A DNA stretch of 64,000 nt from Sclerodactyla briareus (GCA_026419785.1 JAODTK010005541.1:124001-188000); one strand, 5' to 3'; shown: positions 1-13,467, numbered from the stretch's first letter. Numbers and translations: made by a program. The notes: a model not told the origin generated them from the sequence alone.

Positions 1-159
1 TGATTTTCTTGTAGGCGTGTGGATTGGCCTCAATTCCAAAAAAGAAGAACTGTTCGATGCACAATATTTTTAACAGTCCTATTTGGCAGAGAAATCATTT
101 CCTTTGTGGTATTCAAGTAAATATATATATAGGATTTCAGTGTGTTGGCTAGTGTGATT

Positions 160-910
160 CCCAGTGCTGGAGGACTCGAGTCGTGACTTGGACTCGAGTC
201 CGGACTCGAGTCCTTTTTTCAAGCACTCGTGACTCGGTCTCGGACTCAGTTCAATGGAATCGATCGGACTCGACCAAGATGACTCGGGGACTCGGCCCGA
301 GTCCTGTCCGAGTCCTCTATTTTTTCAGAACAGGACTCTAAATTTTTATGATCGTCCGAAAAACAATCAATACTTTGGCATGCACGCTCGCGCTAATGTA
401 GCCTAATCTTCCCATGTGTATTTCCGACTGTCCAATGTAATTAATAAACAGAAGCAAAATTGCATCTTTATTAGGCTTGCAGTTACAATTCATCAATGTG
501 TAATTGTCAAATCATAATGTATGGTATTGGGTGTGTAGCCACGGCCCATGGAAACTCCAGGCGTTCATTATCGCAATCACTCTCCAACACAGTCCCTATA
601 GCCCTTTGTATCTAGGGTATTTGTGTAAATTCAGCCCATTCTCTGTTTAAATGTCCTTGTTTATCACTATCAGGACAGTGAGGGTTAATGGTTATAGCGG
701 CATGCATTTATAACATTGCACTGGTAGCAAGAAATACTGCGGTGCAGGTGAAACTACACCTTTAATAGTACGGTTCAAATTCTGGATAAGGGACTCGAGG
801 AATCGGACACTGTGACTCGGACTCGGACTGGAAGTCAAGGACATAGGAACTGATGGACTGGACGCGGACTCGGCTTGAGATGACTCGACTCCAGCTGATT
901 CCCCATATGA
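160..910. repeat. GACTCG-rich repeat pair, possible terminal-inverted-repeat element
   Basis: Two blocks rich in GACTCG/CGAGTC hexamers lie at about 165-310 and 785-900. The outer ends are imperfect inverted repeats: the left starts ATTCCCAGTGCTGGAGGACT, and the right, read on the minus strand, starts GGGGAATCAGCTGGAGTCGA. This looks like a ~750-bp non-autonomous DNA element with hexameric termini. The middle (about 320-780) is AT-rich with no coding signal. The same hexamer type recurs at 32.2 kb, and the related GACTTG type at 9.7, 13.2 and 40.3 kb. Element status is an inference; the hexamer repetition is directly visible. Confidence 0.45.
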
Positions 911-1277
911 CCTGTAGACTCTGGCTTACAGGGGTCAACTAAAGTTCATTTTATCATATCAGCGTTACTTTAGATATTCATCCATTAGAAGAAATGAGCA
1001 ATTTCAAAATTTTCAAAAAAACCAGAACGAACATAGATGACCTCGACCATGACTTGCTAAACACCCCATATGTATGTGTACTTTGATAAATACTGTTGTA
1101 GTAATGAACAACAATTTATAGTCAGGCAAATCAATTTTGGGGAGCAAGAGATGCGTTTTTTTTTTGAAGCAGTGGCATTGTCTGATTTTTTTGGGATACT
1201 TCAGCAACTTTTGTGATCACTATTCTGAGGTCTGGAGTGAGTGGGGCCCTTCCTCCTGGCTTTCCTTTGAATAATTA

Positions 1278-1526
1278 AAGATGGATTGTCGTCAATTAAA
1301 ATAAATCTTGTAAACAAAATACTGCACCCAGCAATTAGATAAATTGAACTGAATGGTATATTTCACGCATATTTTCCGTCCAAATAAAATTGATGTTTGT
1401 AATAATAGGTAAAAGAAAAGTATCGCTTCAAATTTAATTCGTGCTGCACATTACAATTTTGTCGTGACGTCATGCAAAATTCGCCGTCGCTTGGTCGTTG
1501 GACGTTAGCAGACGACAATCCATCTT
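1278..1526. mobile_element. MITE copy 1, Tc1/mariner-like (TA target duplication)
   Basis: A 249-bp non-coding element bounded by perfect inverted repeats, AAGATGGATTGTCGTC at the left and its complement at the right. The dinucleotide TA flanks it on both sides. A second copy with the same ends, internal sequence and TA flanks is at 29282-29523. Two independent copies with matching ends define the termini precisely. TA duplication is the Tc1/mariner hallmark; assignment to that superfamily is inferred, since no transposase is present. Confidence 0.8.
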
Positions 1527-1529
1527 TAA

Positions 1530-4500
1530 GATATGCAATCTGAAGAGCTTTGTTGGTGGAAAGAATTAGGATACATTTTTCTCTTAAAAAATCTGACATT
1601 CTAATTGGAGGGCCCTCTTCACTCACAATCCTGTCTCATCTTACATGTCCTCCATATTCAACATAAGACTCTTGGTGAGAGACCTCTCGCCAATCATGGA
1701 CCATGGCTGTGGAATTGTCTCCCTGCAGAATTACAATAGTTGACAAATTTTCTACTGATGACTTTGAAGTCCATTCGGACAAGCATATCCTGTATAGTTG
1801 TATAGTTTTGTTATTGTGCAGCACTTTGAATACGAGTACAAAATTAGCACTAAATAAGTCCAGGGTTTCGATTTTAACCGGGTAGGCAGAAGCAGTTTGA
1901 GCCAAAAATTGGTGGTTTGCTAATCATATCCACAATTGATTAACATTTTTGATAGGAAACACACACTAAGGCTGGGAAGTCTGCCATGTTCATTGAAGAG
2001 TGCTAACGAAAACGAATCACTATGTGAACCTGCACATAAGCATTATCAGTACTCAGCTCGTCTTGACTCAATCTAGGGGGGTCGGTCCGGTTTCGTTCCT
2101 GGAACATCTCTCATTCCATGATGATGCCGTTTGCCTATTTGGTAAAGTGAAATTGGTAATGCTCATAATGATGATAACGGCAATAAGGTATGGACATGAA
2201 ACAGGCTGCTTAATTCAGTTTTGTGTTTTTCCTCAATAGCTCATCAGTTCCGCAAAGGGACAATTTTGTCCCCCGCGGCTGCTCTCAATACAGAGGTCGG
2301 GTGCCGGCAGAGCCAATCAGAGCGCCCCGAACCCTTGACGAGCCTGAGGCAACCAGGAAACCTGTCACTCGCCAGTGACGTGGTCTGCTAGTGCGGGGTT
2401 GCTGCCTCAACACACAGTAGACTGATTGACATTACATGTTGGAATTGAAAATTACTGCCGGAATACTATCTCAATAATGTGTAGGCCTAACTTGAGATGA
2501 TATGGACAGTGTCAAGGTCGGAAGTGCTTCTTCTTCTGCAATCTGGGGCCAAAACGATAACTCCAACGCTACGTGCCAATCGATGGTGGGCTATATTTGA
2601 TCTCTATCGAAATGGACCCCCCCATCCCTTCGAAAAAATCTGCATCCGCCCCTTGAACTTGAAGCGAGGCCTAACGTTAGTACCAATTGATAGTCTCTCT
2701 CTCAGTCCGGCTATAACTTAAGAAACGTGACGAATCATTTATAGGGGTGTTCACTAAACGAGGGACAAACGCGGTACAACACATTACTGTGTAAAATGGG
2801 CACGGGACAACGCACACCGTACCATACAATGTGTCATAATGCGAGAAACAATTGAACACACAGTGAGAGTGGGGGTACGGTGGCCCAAAAGAGCATTCTG
2901 GTTGTGAGCAAAGATTAGTGTTAAAAAAACCTGTGTGGAATCTTCAACATGTCCGAGTTTGGTTTAGGCCGCCATATCTAGGCCAAGTAAAAAATAAAAA
3001 AAACATGTTTACATCCCGTTTTTTTGAAAATGAGGGAGGCGGCCCCCCTCTTTTTTTTGGGGGGGGGGCCCGACCATGCTTATCAAGATGTTTATACTAA
3101 ATTGGTGTCCCACATGTAGCTTGAAATAATACTAACAGCCATTCATAACCAGGAATGCATAATAACCATTTCTAATAAAATGCCCCATGAGAAATACAGA
3201 ATGGACAGGGTTGGAAAGAGGAAAAGACAGGAGGGTCGAAGAACGGTTCTTGCCATTGACCTTCTCAGAGGAGCGGGTTTTTGTTTTTTTTAATTTTATG
3301 GTTCTAAAGGGTCTACTAACATAAAACATGCTCCAAAAGTGTCTCTTGTCAAGAGCAAACTGATTCCATGGCTGTTAGCCTCTAAAAATATTCTTTCAAA
3401 AAAAGTTATGCATGAATGAAAAAAAAAAAAATTCGGAATCCTCCAAAAAGGGGAGTGCGAGGGGCGGGGTGCAAACTAACATGAAAACTCTATTTTTATT
3501 TTGGCCATGTATACCGAGAATGCAAAAACTCCAAAAATCTGGTCTCTGAGTGTCAGAAAAAGCAAAAGGCCTCCCAAACAAATCCCCTGATAACGTGGCT
3601 ACGCAGTACCAGGGAATTCATATCATGCCAGGGACCATAAATTAGATCTTTCGGAGTCCGGACTTACTGTCCGTTCACAGGACCAGTTGACGCAGCTAGC
3701 TAGGTAGCAGAAATATTATTTTATTATGAAGAACATTGCACACTCGTGGTCCTGTCACCTCTCCATACATGTACGCCACCTAACACAAACGCAATTGTCC
3801 CGCGCTCATTCTACACACACAGTATGTTTCATGCGTTCGACCCTCGTTTTAGTGGGGGGCCACCAATATTAGGGCACTTTGTGTAGCAGTTCAATGGAGT
3901 AAAGCCAGAAAAACTTACGATAGTTCACTCATTTGTGGATGGATCGCACCAAATTCCTGATATTTTGTTCTGGTAAACTACTTCACATGAAAAAATTGAG
4001 AAATTCCGATTGAAATCCGGTTTTCTAAGCAAATGAGAACCGTTTGGGTTCGCTTTCCGCAATTCACCGCTAAGCTAGTCACGTATCAGAAGAAATTTTA
4101 ATGTAGCCGCTTTACCATTGAAGGTGACGAAATTCGTCACATCATGCCTCCATCTTCTCTCTCCGATTACACAGCCATTTATAACCTTCAAAACATCATT
4201 CAAGAACATTCTAATCCACTACAATGTTTAAAATGTCAGTGAAAAGTTTATATTACAAACCTAATTTGGACCATAATAATTGGGAAAATCACAACCTGTT
4301 TTACCCATATGTCTGTTTTGAAAACATAGTTTTGGAACAGAAGTGTTGCCACTCAGGGCTTAATTTTGGCGATCCATTATTTATAGTGGGCAACACCAGG
4401 ACATTACTACAGGAAAATCTGCATGATTATTTCATTCCTTTAGAGTGGCAAATCGTAACACAGAGAAACAAATTGAAACTGGTTGAACGCAATTATGGGG

Positions 4501-5766
4501 GTTCCTGACGAATTTGGGTAAATTTGGTAATTCTCACATACCAAAGGACCAATATGGGGAATGAATAAGTTAATAACCTTTTCTTAACTACAATTAATGG
4601 GCTTTGGGTATATTAATGAGATGCAAGGCTTGTCAGAAACTGCAAGTTGAAAAACAGAAAGTTGGTCTTCGTCTGTTCGTTAGCGCTAGCCTACAAAAAA
4701 AACAGCCTAGGCATCGAGTTGTGAACGCTTTAGTACAGGTACTAAACCCTGTGAGCGCAGGCTAGGCCTAGGCTACCATATAAAACAGTGGAGGTTAGGC
4801 CTCCATGGAACGCATATTGGCCAAAAACCCAAATAATTTTTAGCCTTGGCTAATTGAGTTGTAAAATCGGATTCCAATCAGAATTTTTGCAAGTTTCATG
4901 TGGAGTGTGAAATGAAATAACAAGGAAAAATGTCAGGTTGATGGCGATTACACCCACAATGAGTGAAATATCGTGATTTTACGGCATCGCTCCATTGGAC
5001 TGCTAATCACAAAGTGCACCTATGAAAGAGTTCGCACGTTACCTTATGACAACTTGGAAACGGCCTAAGTCTTAAGGATAGTTTCACCTGAACACATGAA
5101 AGTTATTGAAAAATGAAATGGTGGTAGGCCTGAAAGCTCATCATTTCTAAAATGAAATTCGAATATCCCTGATGTGGCATTACTGTAATAACGTAAAACC
5201 CAGGCGGAAACCGGCCACTGTTGGGAAAGATGATATTCGGTCTTTCTCCGGTTTGGTACGATCGGGTCGCTGCTTGAATATGGCAACATGAACGAGGGCA
5301 GTAGTAGTACTTTAGAGGACCACGCTGCCTTCTAGCCATCTGATTTTTGTACACGACTCGATGACTTCCTGTTCGAGGCTCCAAAACACGGGAAAAGGCC
5401 ATGTAATTCATATTGGTTCAGACACTCTAACTGAGACGGGAATCCCCCAATTCAATCCGATTGCGTTATTGAGAGTGAAAGCAATAAGTGTCAACGAAAT
5501 CCGGGAACATTCTAGAACCCGTGTTCACGTCATCCTAGTATTTCACGGATTTACCTCCTCATGAGAGGATGAAAGAGCAGCAATATCGGAATCGCAGAGG
5601 CAAAGTAGGAGACTGTGAGACTACTAATCTGGTGTTCACGACCCCCCTATAACAAATGTTTCTGACATTTTGACAATTGTTGCTTGAATTTGAAACATAT
5701 GGATAAGTTTAGTGAAATATGACTATAGCCTAAACGTGGTGATGACACGGGGGAGCTCCAGGATAA
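1530..5766. other. No gene recognised; AT-rich non-coding sequence
   Basis: About 4.2 kb with no protein-coding frame I recognise on either strand. It includes poly-A/T runs (about 3240-3430), G-rich tracts near 3060 and scattered short open frames with no family resemblance. The longest (around 4224-4508 and 5103-5411) have biased, low-information composition and no splice-site or homologue support. Confidence 0.5.
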
Positions 5767-7341
5767 AGGGCTGTTCACACTTGTGACGATCCGCTAGATA
5801 CGATACATACGATACGATAAATTATCGGACGTCGAGTTAAAAAGTGTTAGTTTCCCCCAATAGGAGGTGTTCACACACTGTGCGATACATACGATACGAT
5901 ACGATTAGATCCGCTAAATTTATCGGACGTCGAGTTGAATAATATTTTAACTTTTATCGTACGATAAATTATCGGAGCGATAAATTGTCGCAATGAAGTG
6001 ATAAAACTTGCGCAATTCTGCGAAGAGCATGGAACGCCAAACAGGCTTATTGGGGGAAGTTTGGCTTGAAAAGTGGGTTTCGTGATAAAATCCGGTTTGA
6101 ATGTATGGGTAGTGACGTATCCGGGGAAACATTGGCCTCTGATTGATGCTTTTCTCGTTCTCATTTGCCGTCATGCACTGGGCCTACGAAACCATTATTT
6201 TAGTTCGAATCCATGATGCCTTTTCCCCATATACAATCGTAGCGTGACCCGTGAGGTAATGGCGAGGGGTTCCATGTTGCGTCGGCGTCCCACACGTATC
6301 ATGTGACATGCAAGGAAGGAGATATGACTGTTTTGTAGTGAGGGCCGGGGGAGGGGGTGTTGTGGCTGTTGAGAGGGTAGGGTAGGAAGGGAGTTTTCCC
6401 AGAGGGGGTCGATCCACACCTGGAACCCCTTTTCTTGACAGGAACTTCACCCTAACCCTTCATGTGAATAAAGATGGGAAAAAGAAACGAAGGAGGCAAC
6501 GGAATACGGCTTATAGGGGGTAATATAATGGCGATCTAACACAAGTGAATAATGGCATGTATAGGTGTCAATGAGGAGAGTAGTATGGTACACAGGTGAG
6601 ACGTATAGGCATTTTATTTCCACGTGCTTGTTTCTAGCCAGATTAACCAAGCTCCATTTTCAGATTCAATTGACTGAATGACTGAATTGCCTTCTTGGCT
6701 TACCTCATCTTTACATTTATTCTTGAGATTACGATGCGTACAAGTCTGTTGTGTCCAACGAAAGGGTAGGAGGAGATGGCGATGAGTCAGCTGCCTGATC
6801 GTGATCGTAATTGCACTTCTTTGGGAATCCCGGTGGACGATACCGTCTACCGCGTTCCGTCTCCACGAGACCCCGTGGGTTAGGGCGCCGTTTCGCCGGG
6901 GCGGAAAAGTAACTCATGGTTTGCGCAAGCAGCGCGGGTTACCTCGGCGAGTTGGGGGTGGGAGGGAAGGTCAGGACAGGCTCGACGATAGAGAAGAGCC
7001 TGTAACTGTTGTTATTCGCTTCCAAATGGGTACGATAAGCACTATTGCATGCCTCCTACAAGTACGGAGAAAGACAAAAGCTTCAAATTGCTTTGAAATT
7101 TCAGTCTCTTAGTATTCAACAATTGCAGACGAGGTATTATGAACCGTTCTGAAGCCGACAAAAGAGGGATGCGGAAATGGGTTCTCAACTAAACTCCCAC
7201 CAATTTCTTCGTCATATTAGGCGCGGAGACATCGATATAATTTATCGTACGACATTTTCTGCACAAGTGTGAACACTCCATCCGATAAAGTTATCGTATC
7301 ATATAGTAGCGTCTCGTATCGCACAAGTGTGAACCAGCGCT
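5767..7341. mobile_element. Harbinger-like DNA transposon, non-autonomous
   Basis: The left end GGGCTGTTCACACTTGTG and the right end, read on the minus strand, GCGCTGGTTCACACTTGTG form terminal inverted repeats. Inside them a perfect 16-bp subterminal inverted repeat occurs at 5957-5972 (TCGTACGATAAATTAT) and 7237-7252. The arms are rich in GATACGATAC-type repeats. The flanks contain TAA on both sides (about 5764-5766 and 7341-7343), compatible with the TWA duplication of PIF/Harbinger, although one end base is ambiguous. The ~1.2 kb interior has no intact transposase or MYB-like frame. Superfamily is inferred from flank and end sequence only. Confidence 0.6.
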
Positions 7342-9687
7342 AAGATTCCAGCAGGCGCTCATGGCAGGGTTTGTCAACGAGGGGCGGGGGGGGGAGGGAT
7401 TCTGACACCTAGCCATAGGCGTCAATCCATCTTCAGAAGTGGGGGGGGGGATGACAAGGGGGGGCAGGCAAACCTCGCCGCCAAAAAAAAAAAATTACTG
7501 TGTGAAAAAAGTCAATGCAGCATCCTCAAGTGGGGGGGGGGGGGGAGAGCACCCGAGGAGATTGACGCCCCGCCACAGCAGATCGCCGGAAATGACCCCT
7601 CGGAGGCTGCGGGGTCTGTTTTGAGTGTTTTCACGCACACTGCTCGGTTGACAACGAAAGACCGGCTAGTGGTGAATATGCACTAAAAATAAAAATGATG
7701 ATGCACCATGGCCTCTAACTGGAAATGGTTAATCTAAATGTGAGGGTTGAGTCTAGTTCTTACTATTAAGACTGTCTAAACTCCCGGATGAGAAAAATAA
7801 GATATATATAGCTATTATGGATTTCTCAAAGGCATTGATGTGGTCCACAACAAGTGGTTATTTGCAAATTTGTGGGTATGGATCCAGAATTCTACTTTGA
7901 TTTGGATTATTGACTTTTTGAGATCACGATCTTCAGAGGGTCGTGCGTCAGTGCGAGAAAAGTCAAGATTGGTGTCAACGTCATCTCAGGTTTTCCCCAA
8001 GTACTATCTTGGGACCAATTATCTTTTACGTTACTAAGATGATCTCCCCAAACAAGTCGCTCTGGTACCGATTGGTTGCTGATGGTTGTGAATGTATCGG
8101 GGGTGGTGAGTAGGGGAAGGGACCCGCTTTACCCCAGAACAATCTTAATGCCCTCCATGACTGGTCAAACAAAGTGGCAAATGAAATTCAATAACCGAGA
8201 AGGTTCATTACGAGAATGCACATTCTCGTTCCTACCACGGGCGTAGATTTTTGTTTTGAAGTGGGGGGGGGGGTGACAATTGCGGCTGATGACCATCAAG
8301 TGAGGCGCCACATAGGTTGGCGGGAGGCACAAGAAATTTGCTTTCACACCCTACCAGACGCCCGGAAACGGAACTCTTGAGGGTTTTTTCAGTGGGTTTA
8401 CTCAGCCTTCAAGAATATATATTATTTTACGATTTGTGGATGTTAAAGAGATTGTTTTTATCTTTGAAAGCTATATAACAATTGATCAGTTAACCAGTAA
8501 ATAGTAAGACACATACCGTTATGTTTAATGAGGGCAGACCTACCGACAGTCAGTCAAAGGCAATACATCCAATAAAGTGATAGGCGATCAAGTTACATGC
8601 GCATGACGTGTGACCCAAACACATTTCGTCTCGTTTCCGAGCCCGATTTTATAAATGTTTCGGCAGTTCAATGAGAGTTCCGTTCAACTGCCGTACACGG
8701 CCCGTATAGACGCTAAATATATGTCCATAATTATAAGGCGAGCGAAAAGAGCAATTTACGAACTGTTCTAACAACGACCAAGCTGCGCACATAACTAACA
8801 TACACGCGTGGGCGGACGGCCCGCGAACTTAGCGGCAGTGGCGTCGCCAAGGGGAGGGGGCCAGGGTGAGGGCACGTGCCCCTCGAAAAACTTGTGCCCC
8901 CCGTGGTGCCCCCCCCCCGCCCCCCCAAATGCGATTTCGAAAAAACTATTCTGTAGTCAGTATTCGACGACCTGTTGGTAATAGATCTGCAAAACACAAC
9001 ACAAAATATCCATTCGCCTCGATGCCCCATGAAAAGTGAAAAATTTCGCGCTTCGCGCGTATACTATAGCGGTGGATTTCGTCCCGTTACTCTCCCGACA
9101 TCTCCGCGAACTCTATGAAAATTTCTGCTCCTCAGACCTATATGTGAGGGACTCAATTCTCTTGTATCGTTTGTTCAAAAATTATAGTTGGGCAAGGCGC
9201 GGAACCATGGCAACAGGCCAGCCGGCTCGCGCTCGGGAAGAAAAATCGACAGATAGGGTAGCGTTAGGACGGCAGGTAAATGAAGTTTATTGGCGTTGGG
9301 TAACTGACAGTTACTGAGCTCAGCCTCTTCCGTGTCGCCTCACTTATGCAAATATTTCGTTGTAATAAAAAGTGGGAGAATGGTCTCTAATTATGAATGG
9401 AATATCATTGTACAAAAATAATTATTGCGACTGACAAAATCTGGGGGGGGGATTTTTTGTACAGGCCATCCCCCCTACTCAAAGTGGATTACGATTTACG
9501 CCCGTGCCTTACTCGTTATCCTTATACAATTGGAGGTGCGGTAAAACGCTGATTTTGTGTGAAAACACCAGCCTACTGGAATTACATTTCTGACCAATCT
9601 GAAGGGAATACTCACTCGAGTCCCTCTGTAGTTAAAGAGAACAGAAAAACAATCTCTTGTTTTATTAAGAGAAATTTACATTCTTGT
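7342..9687. other. Non-coding stretch with several G-tract transposon ends
   Basis: No gene seen. The stretch holds several G-rich motifs of the type found at the termini of hAT-like and related elements in marine invertebrates: about 7405-7470, 7530-7560, 8235-8275, 8834-8935 (beginning CAGTGGCGTCGCCAAGGGG) and 9440-9475. These are probably single ends of decayed elements. None could be paired convincingly with a partner. Confidence 0.4.
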
Positions 9688-9862
9688 CAGAGGTGGGGAC
9701 TAGAGTCAAGTGACTGTGGAATCGAGCTCCGACTGAGTCCCGATTTTGTGACTTTGCGACTTGACTGCGATTAACGTAATGATTTGGACTTGACTTTTAC
9801 GACTTGTAACAGTCTGACTTGTGACTGACTGGACTTGCAATAACGACTTGTCGCCATCGCCA
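9688..9862 (+). repeat. GACTTG-type repeat element, copy 1
   Basis: Starts CAGAGGTGGGGACTAGAGTC and continues as a degenerate array of GACTTG/TGACTTG words to about 9850, ending near GTCGCCATCGCC. Similar ends, AGAGGTGG with an adjoining GACTTG array, occur inverted at about 13200-13400 and again at 40284-40420. They look like short palindromic non-autonomous elements whose body is mostly the hexamer array. Confidence 0.5.
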
Positions 9863-10520
9863 GTCAGCAGCCAAAAATGTTACGATTTTTCACCGGGACA
9901 GAAATCACGGAATGGACCAAAACCGTCGGCAAGAAGAGGGCGAATACGGACGACACCAATTTCTGGATTGTACCAGTATACGTACGTACTTCGTCCCCGG
10001 TCAGCGCGGTGCGCGTATCGTACAACACAAATAAGGCCTTGCCCTAGCATGCCCAAGCACCGTACCGTATGTGGAAGAGAAAAGTCGGCCCCCCGCGTAC
10101 GCAGTATTAGCTCGAGCTAGTAATGTCTCGGATACAAGTAAACATGTAGCGATCGATACAGCTACAGCCCGGGAGTGCCCAAAATTGTCTTGATATTTGT
10201 TTTATGTCACAAAATATCCAAAATGTCCAAAATTCACTTTCTAGCAGCTGGCGGGCAATGACATCCTTTGCAGCATTAATTAGTTTAAACAATTGAATTT
10301 GTCATCTTTTCTTATTGCATACAAGGCCGTCAAGACCAACCTACCTGCGCCCAAGGTAATTGAGCTTTTGTCTTTGATCAGAATGGCTAAAAGTTGACAA
10401 CCCCTAATAAACCCAATTTGGCCAACCCAAAAGCGTGTCACTAGTGGGTGGTGTAGGGAGCATCAGCCTCTCCGACAGAAGGCCCAATGTCGTCTTCTCA
10501 GTGATGGAACATGATAAAAA

Positions 10521-11508
10521 CTAGACCTCTGCTGGCGGGTAAACCGCCAACGTGTATATTCCCACCTCGCGATCATGGGGAAGATGGTTAAGATGGTTAT
10601 AAAGTTTGCCATGTGGAGTGTGGAAACGAACCAACTTTCGAAAAAAATTGCGCAAATTGGGCAAATTAGCATGACTTTGACGGCTGCTGACCCCGAAATG
10701 TCCTTCCACTTTTATCGGACTAAACATCGTCCAAACTACCAAGTGGGCGTTGAAATCCGACGAACTTTCAATATTAGCGTAATTTGAACTCTATGAACCT
10801 TGCAATGCCTTCCCTTCTTCAGGACCAATTATAGTCCCCCACCTACCAATTTCAGGGAAATCGAAAACCACCTTTGAATGGCGCACATCAGCGATTAGCG
10901 TGACTTTGACTCTGATGACGCCTGAAATTTCCTCCACTTTTTTTTGCGGACCAAACATCGTCCACCACTATCTAATTCTCCTCGAATCCGACAACCTTTT
11001 CGTAACTCGCATTAATTTGATCTTTAGTGACCTTGAAATGCCTCACCTTTTTTCAAGGACCAACATAGTCCCCCACGTAACCAGTTTCGTGGAAATCCGA
11101 CCAACTTTTAAAAATCGCAATCCTGCAAATTAGCTTGACCCTGCAGTGGCGCGAATCCCGTCTCGAACTCAATCCGAAGTTTTCACTATGGCAGACATTA
11201 TGTGCAAAGTCCCGGCTCAACGGACAATGTTTGGAGAGTTTTTATTGCGCTAACGTGGGAAACTCGTCCAATCGTGAAAATTATGCATATTAGCGACCCC
11301 GTTCATGTGGCGACCCCACTTTTTGAACTCATCCGAGATTTCACTCAGGCGGACATGTGTGCAGTTTCGGCTCAAAAAGACAAAGTGTTGGAGAGTTTAT
11401 GCGCTAACAAGAAACGCGCGGCCGGGCGGATGCGCGGCGGACGCACGCGGCGGCGACGCGGAGACGGGCGTAGCCAAAACTGGTCATAATATCCCCGAGT
11501 GGGGAAGA
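10521..11508 (-). mobile_element. Helitron-like non-autonomous element, copy 1
   Basis: Read on the minus strand, it begins A|TC at 11509/11508, followed by a CCCC-act-GGGG hairpin and the shared subterminal block GGATATTATG. It ends in CTAG|T at 10521, preceded ten bases upstream by a GGCGG/CCGCC hairpin (10534-10548). A TC start and a CTRR end with a 3' hairpin, inserted between A and T, are the Helitron signature. The interior holds about five ~115-bp tandem units (10600-11130), each with a motif like GAAATCCGACCAACTTT, and a duplicated ~145-bp 5' module (about 11140-11270 and 11300-11430). There is no Rep/helicase coding sequence. Copies 2 and 3 share both ends. Confidence 0.65.
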
Positions 11509-11642
11509 TAATGATTTTCTGCGGTAGAGGTCATGGTCAAATAAGCAGGTGCCTCACAACTGTGAGTGCTGCTAATTGAACTGAAAAGGCATAAAACTGT
11601 ATCTAAATGTGACATTCAAGCTTCTCATTATACACCGCCGGC

Positions 11643-12374
11643 TCAACACTGGAAGTGTCGGGATATTATGGTTTTGGATGTGTAGCCGCCGCCGTCCCAG
11701 GCTCCGCCGCCCCGAAACTTCAGCTTTTCGCAATAACTCTTTAACGCTTCAATCCGATTGGATCTGAAACTTGGCACACATGTCCGCCCTAGTGTAATCT
11801 CGATGAGTTCGAAAGTGGGGACCATCACTGCAATGCGGGGGGCGCTAATTTGCATTAATTAGCAAAAATTTCAAGTTAGTCGGATTCAAACGCACTTGGT
11901 GGGTAGGGACTTAGTTAATCCAAAAAAAAATGTGGAGGTCATTTCAAGGTCATCAAAGGTCAAATTTACTTAAATAATGGGATTTTCCAAAATTGTCAGA
12001 TTTGAACCAAACTTGAAAGGTAGGGAATATAGTTGATCCCGGCAAAATTGTGGAGGTTCATTTCAAGTCTCGGATGGTCCAAATTGCAAAATTCTATGCG
12101 ATTGTCCAAACTTCGTCAGATTTGAACAAAACTTGGTGGATGGGAGCAACATTGTTTCTACCGAGTTAGAGTCATTTCAAAGCCTTCAAGGTTCAAATTT
12201 TGAATAATTCATGTGCCATTTACGTCATGGATTACAACAAAACTTAGAGGATGAAGTTTATCTGGGTTCTGACCCAAATGGGGGTCTCTATGGGGTGTTA
12301 GATACTTCTTACCAATGATTGCTCAAAAGCGGGGGATATACACGTGAGCAATTTACCCGCCTACACATTTCTAG
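11643..12374 (+). mobile_element. Helitron-like non-autonomous element, copy 2
   Basis: Same family as copy 1 but in the opposite orientation. The 5' block includes CACTGGAAG, GGATATTATGGTTTTGG and a GCCGCCGCCGTCCCA stretch. The 3' end is a degenerate hairpin (ACCCGCC at about 12354), then CTAG|T at 12371-12374. The middle carries four units of about 113-118 bp, each with a motif like CAGATTTGAACAAAACTTGG (about 11879, 11994, 12112 and 12225). No coding potential is seen. Only 134 bp separate it from copy 1, giving a head-to-head inverted pair. Confidence 0.65.
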
Positions 12375-13194
12375 TTAATTACCAGGAAGAGTGCCGCAGG
12401 GGCCTTGAGGAAAATGTTTTTTGTTTTTTTTTGAAAACTTGCCCCGGACGGATATTGAGTGAAGAATCGATGACTTAGTATCTGGCCGGAGTTCGGTTTT
12501 TTTGGTTACGATAAGTATGTACTAGTAAGGGTTTCAAAGAGGAAAACACCCAGAATTCAATTCAACAAGAATGACGAATTGCACGGCATTTTAGGGTTCA
12601 GTATCAAGGTTCAATGTTTATAGTTTTCAAGTTGAATTCGTTAAAGAAAACTGTTATTATCTCACTGAAATCACTGTTAGAAAATAACAGTATTTTTCAG
12701 AGTTTCAGAAAGCTCTAGAGTGCAAAATTACATAGAGAGATATGGCATAACCATAACTGGCATGCTTTCAATTGCAATGTGGGCTTCAATTGGCAGCACA
12801 ACATGTTGACATGGGCAACCAACTAAGCAAAGTAAATCATAGATGGGCGATTTTACGGCTCTTATCGAAGTGAACATATTTGATATCTTCAATGAGAGCC
12901 GCCAGTAACCAAAACTATCCAAAAAGAAAAAAATATCCATCTAGTTCTGACCTCAATTTGGGGACTGTAATTAGTGAATATTTTACAGCTCATGGGTTCA
13001 AGACATCGTGGTTAGTAATAACCAATCAGACTCGCTTTCATATCTAGAACATTCTGCGTGATAGCAACACTCAAAGCGCTGAGTTACTTTAATAAACATC
13101 TAGGCATTGGCCAAACTTGTCAATCCACACAGTGTGCACTTTTCCTGATCTTTATCGTCACACCATAACGTAGATGTACAGTGTGACGCTCTAC

Positions 13195-13400
13195 CATGCC
13201 CCTCCGAGAATTCACTGACTTGTGACTTGGACTTGACTTGCATCAGATGACATTGCGACTTGACTTGGACTTGCATTTTCCATGGACTTCGGATTGGACA
13301 TGGAATTGCATTCTTCAATGGAATTGTGGACTGGACTGACTTGTGCACCGTTGACTTGCGACGTGACTTGCGACTTGAAAAAATGACTGTCACCACCTCT
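13195..13400 (-). repeat. GACTTG-type repeat element, copy 2
   Basis: A dense array of GACTTG words from about 13205 to 13385, closing with CACCACCTCT at 13391-13400, the complement of the AGAGGTGG end seen at 9688. It lies in the opposite orientation to copy 1. The two could even be ends of one composite 3.7-kb unit that includes the two Helitron-like copies, but a separate small element is the simpler reading. Confidence 0.45.
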
Positions 13401-13467
13401 ATTCTTGTAGCCACCAACAAAAGCTTGAGGCTGACAACACCCTTGGCAGACTATTCGCTAGGGCTTC

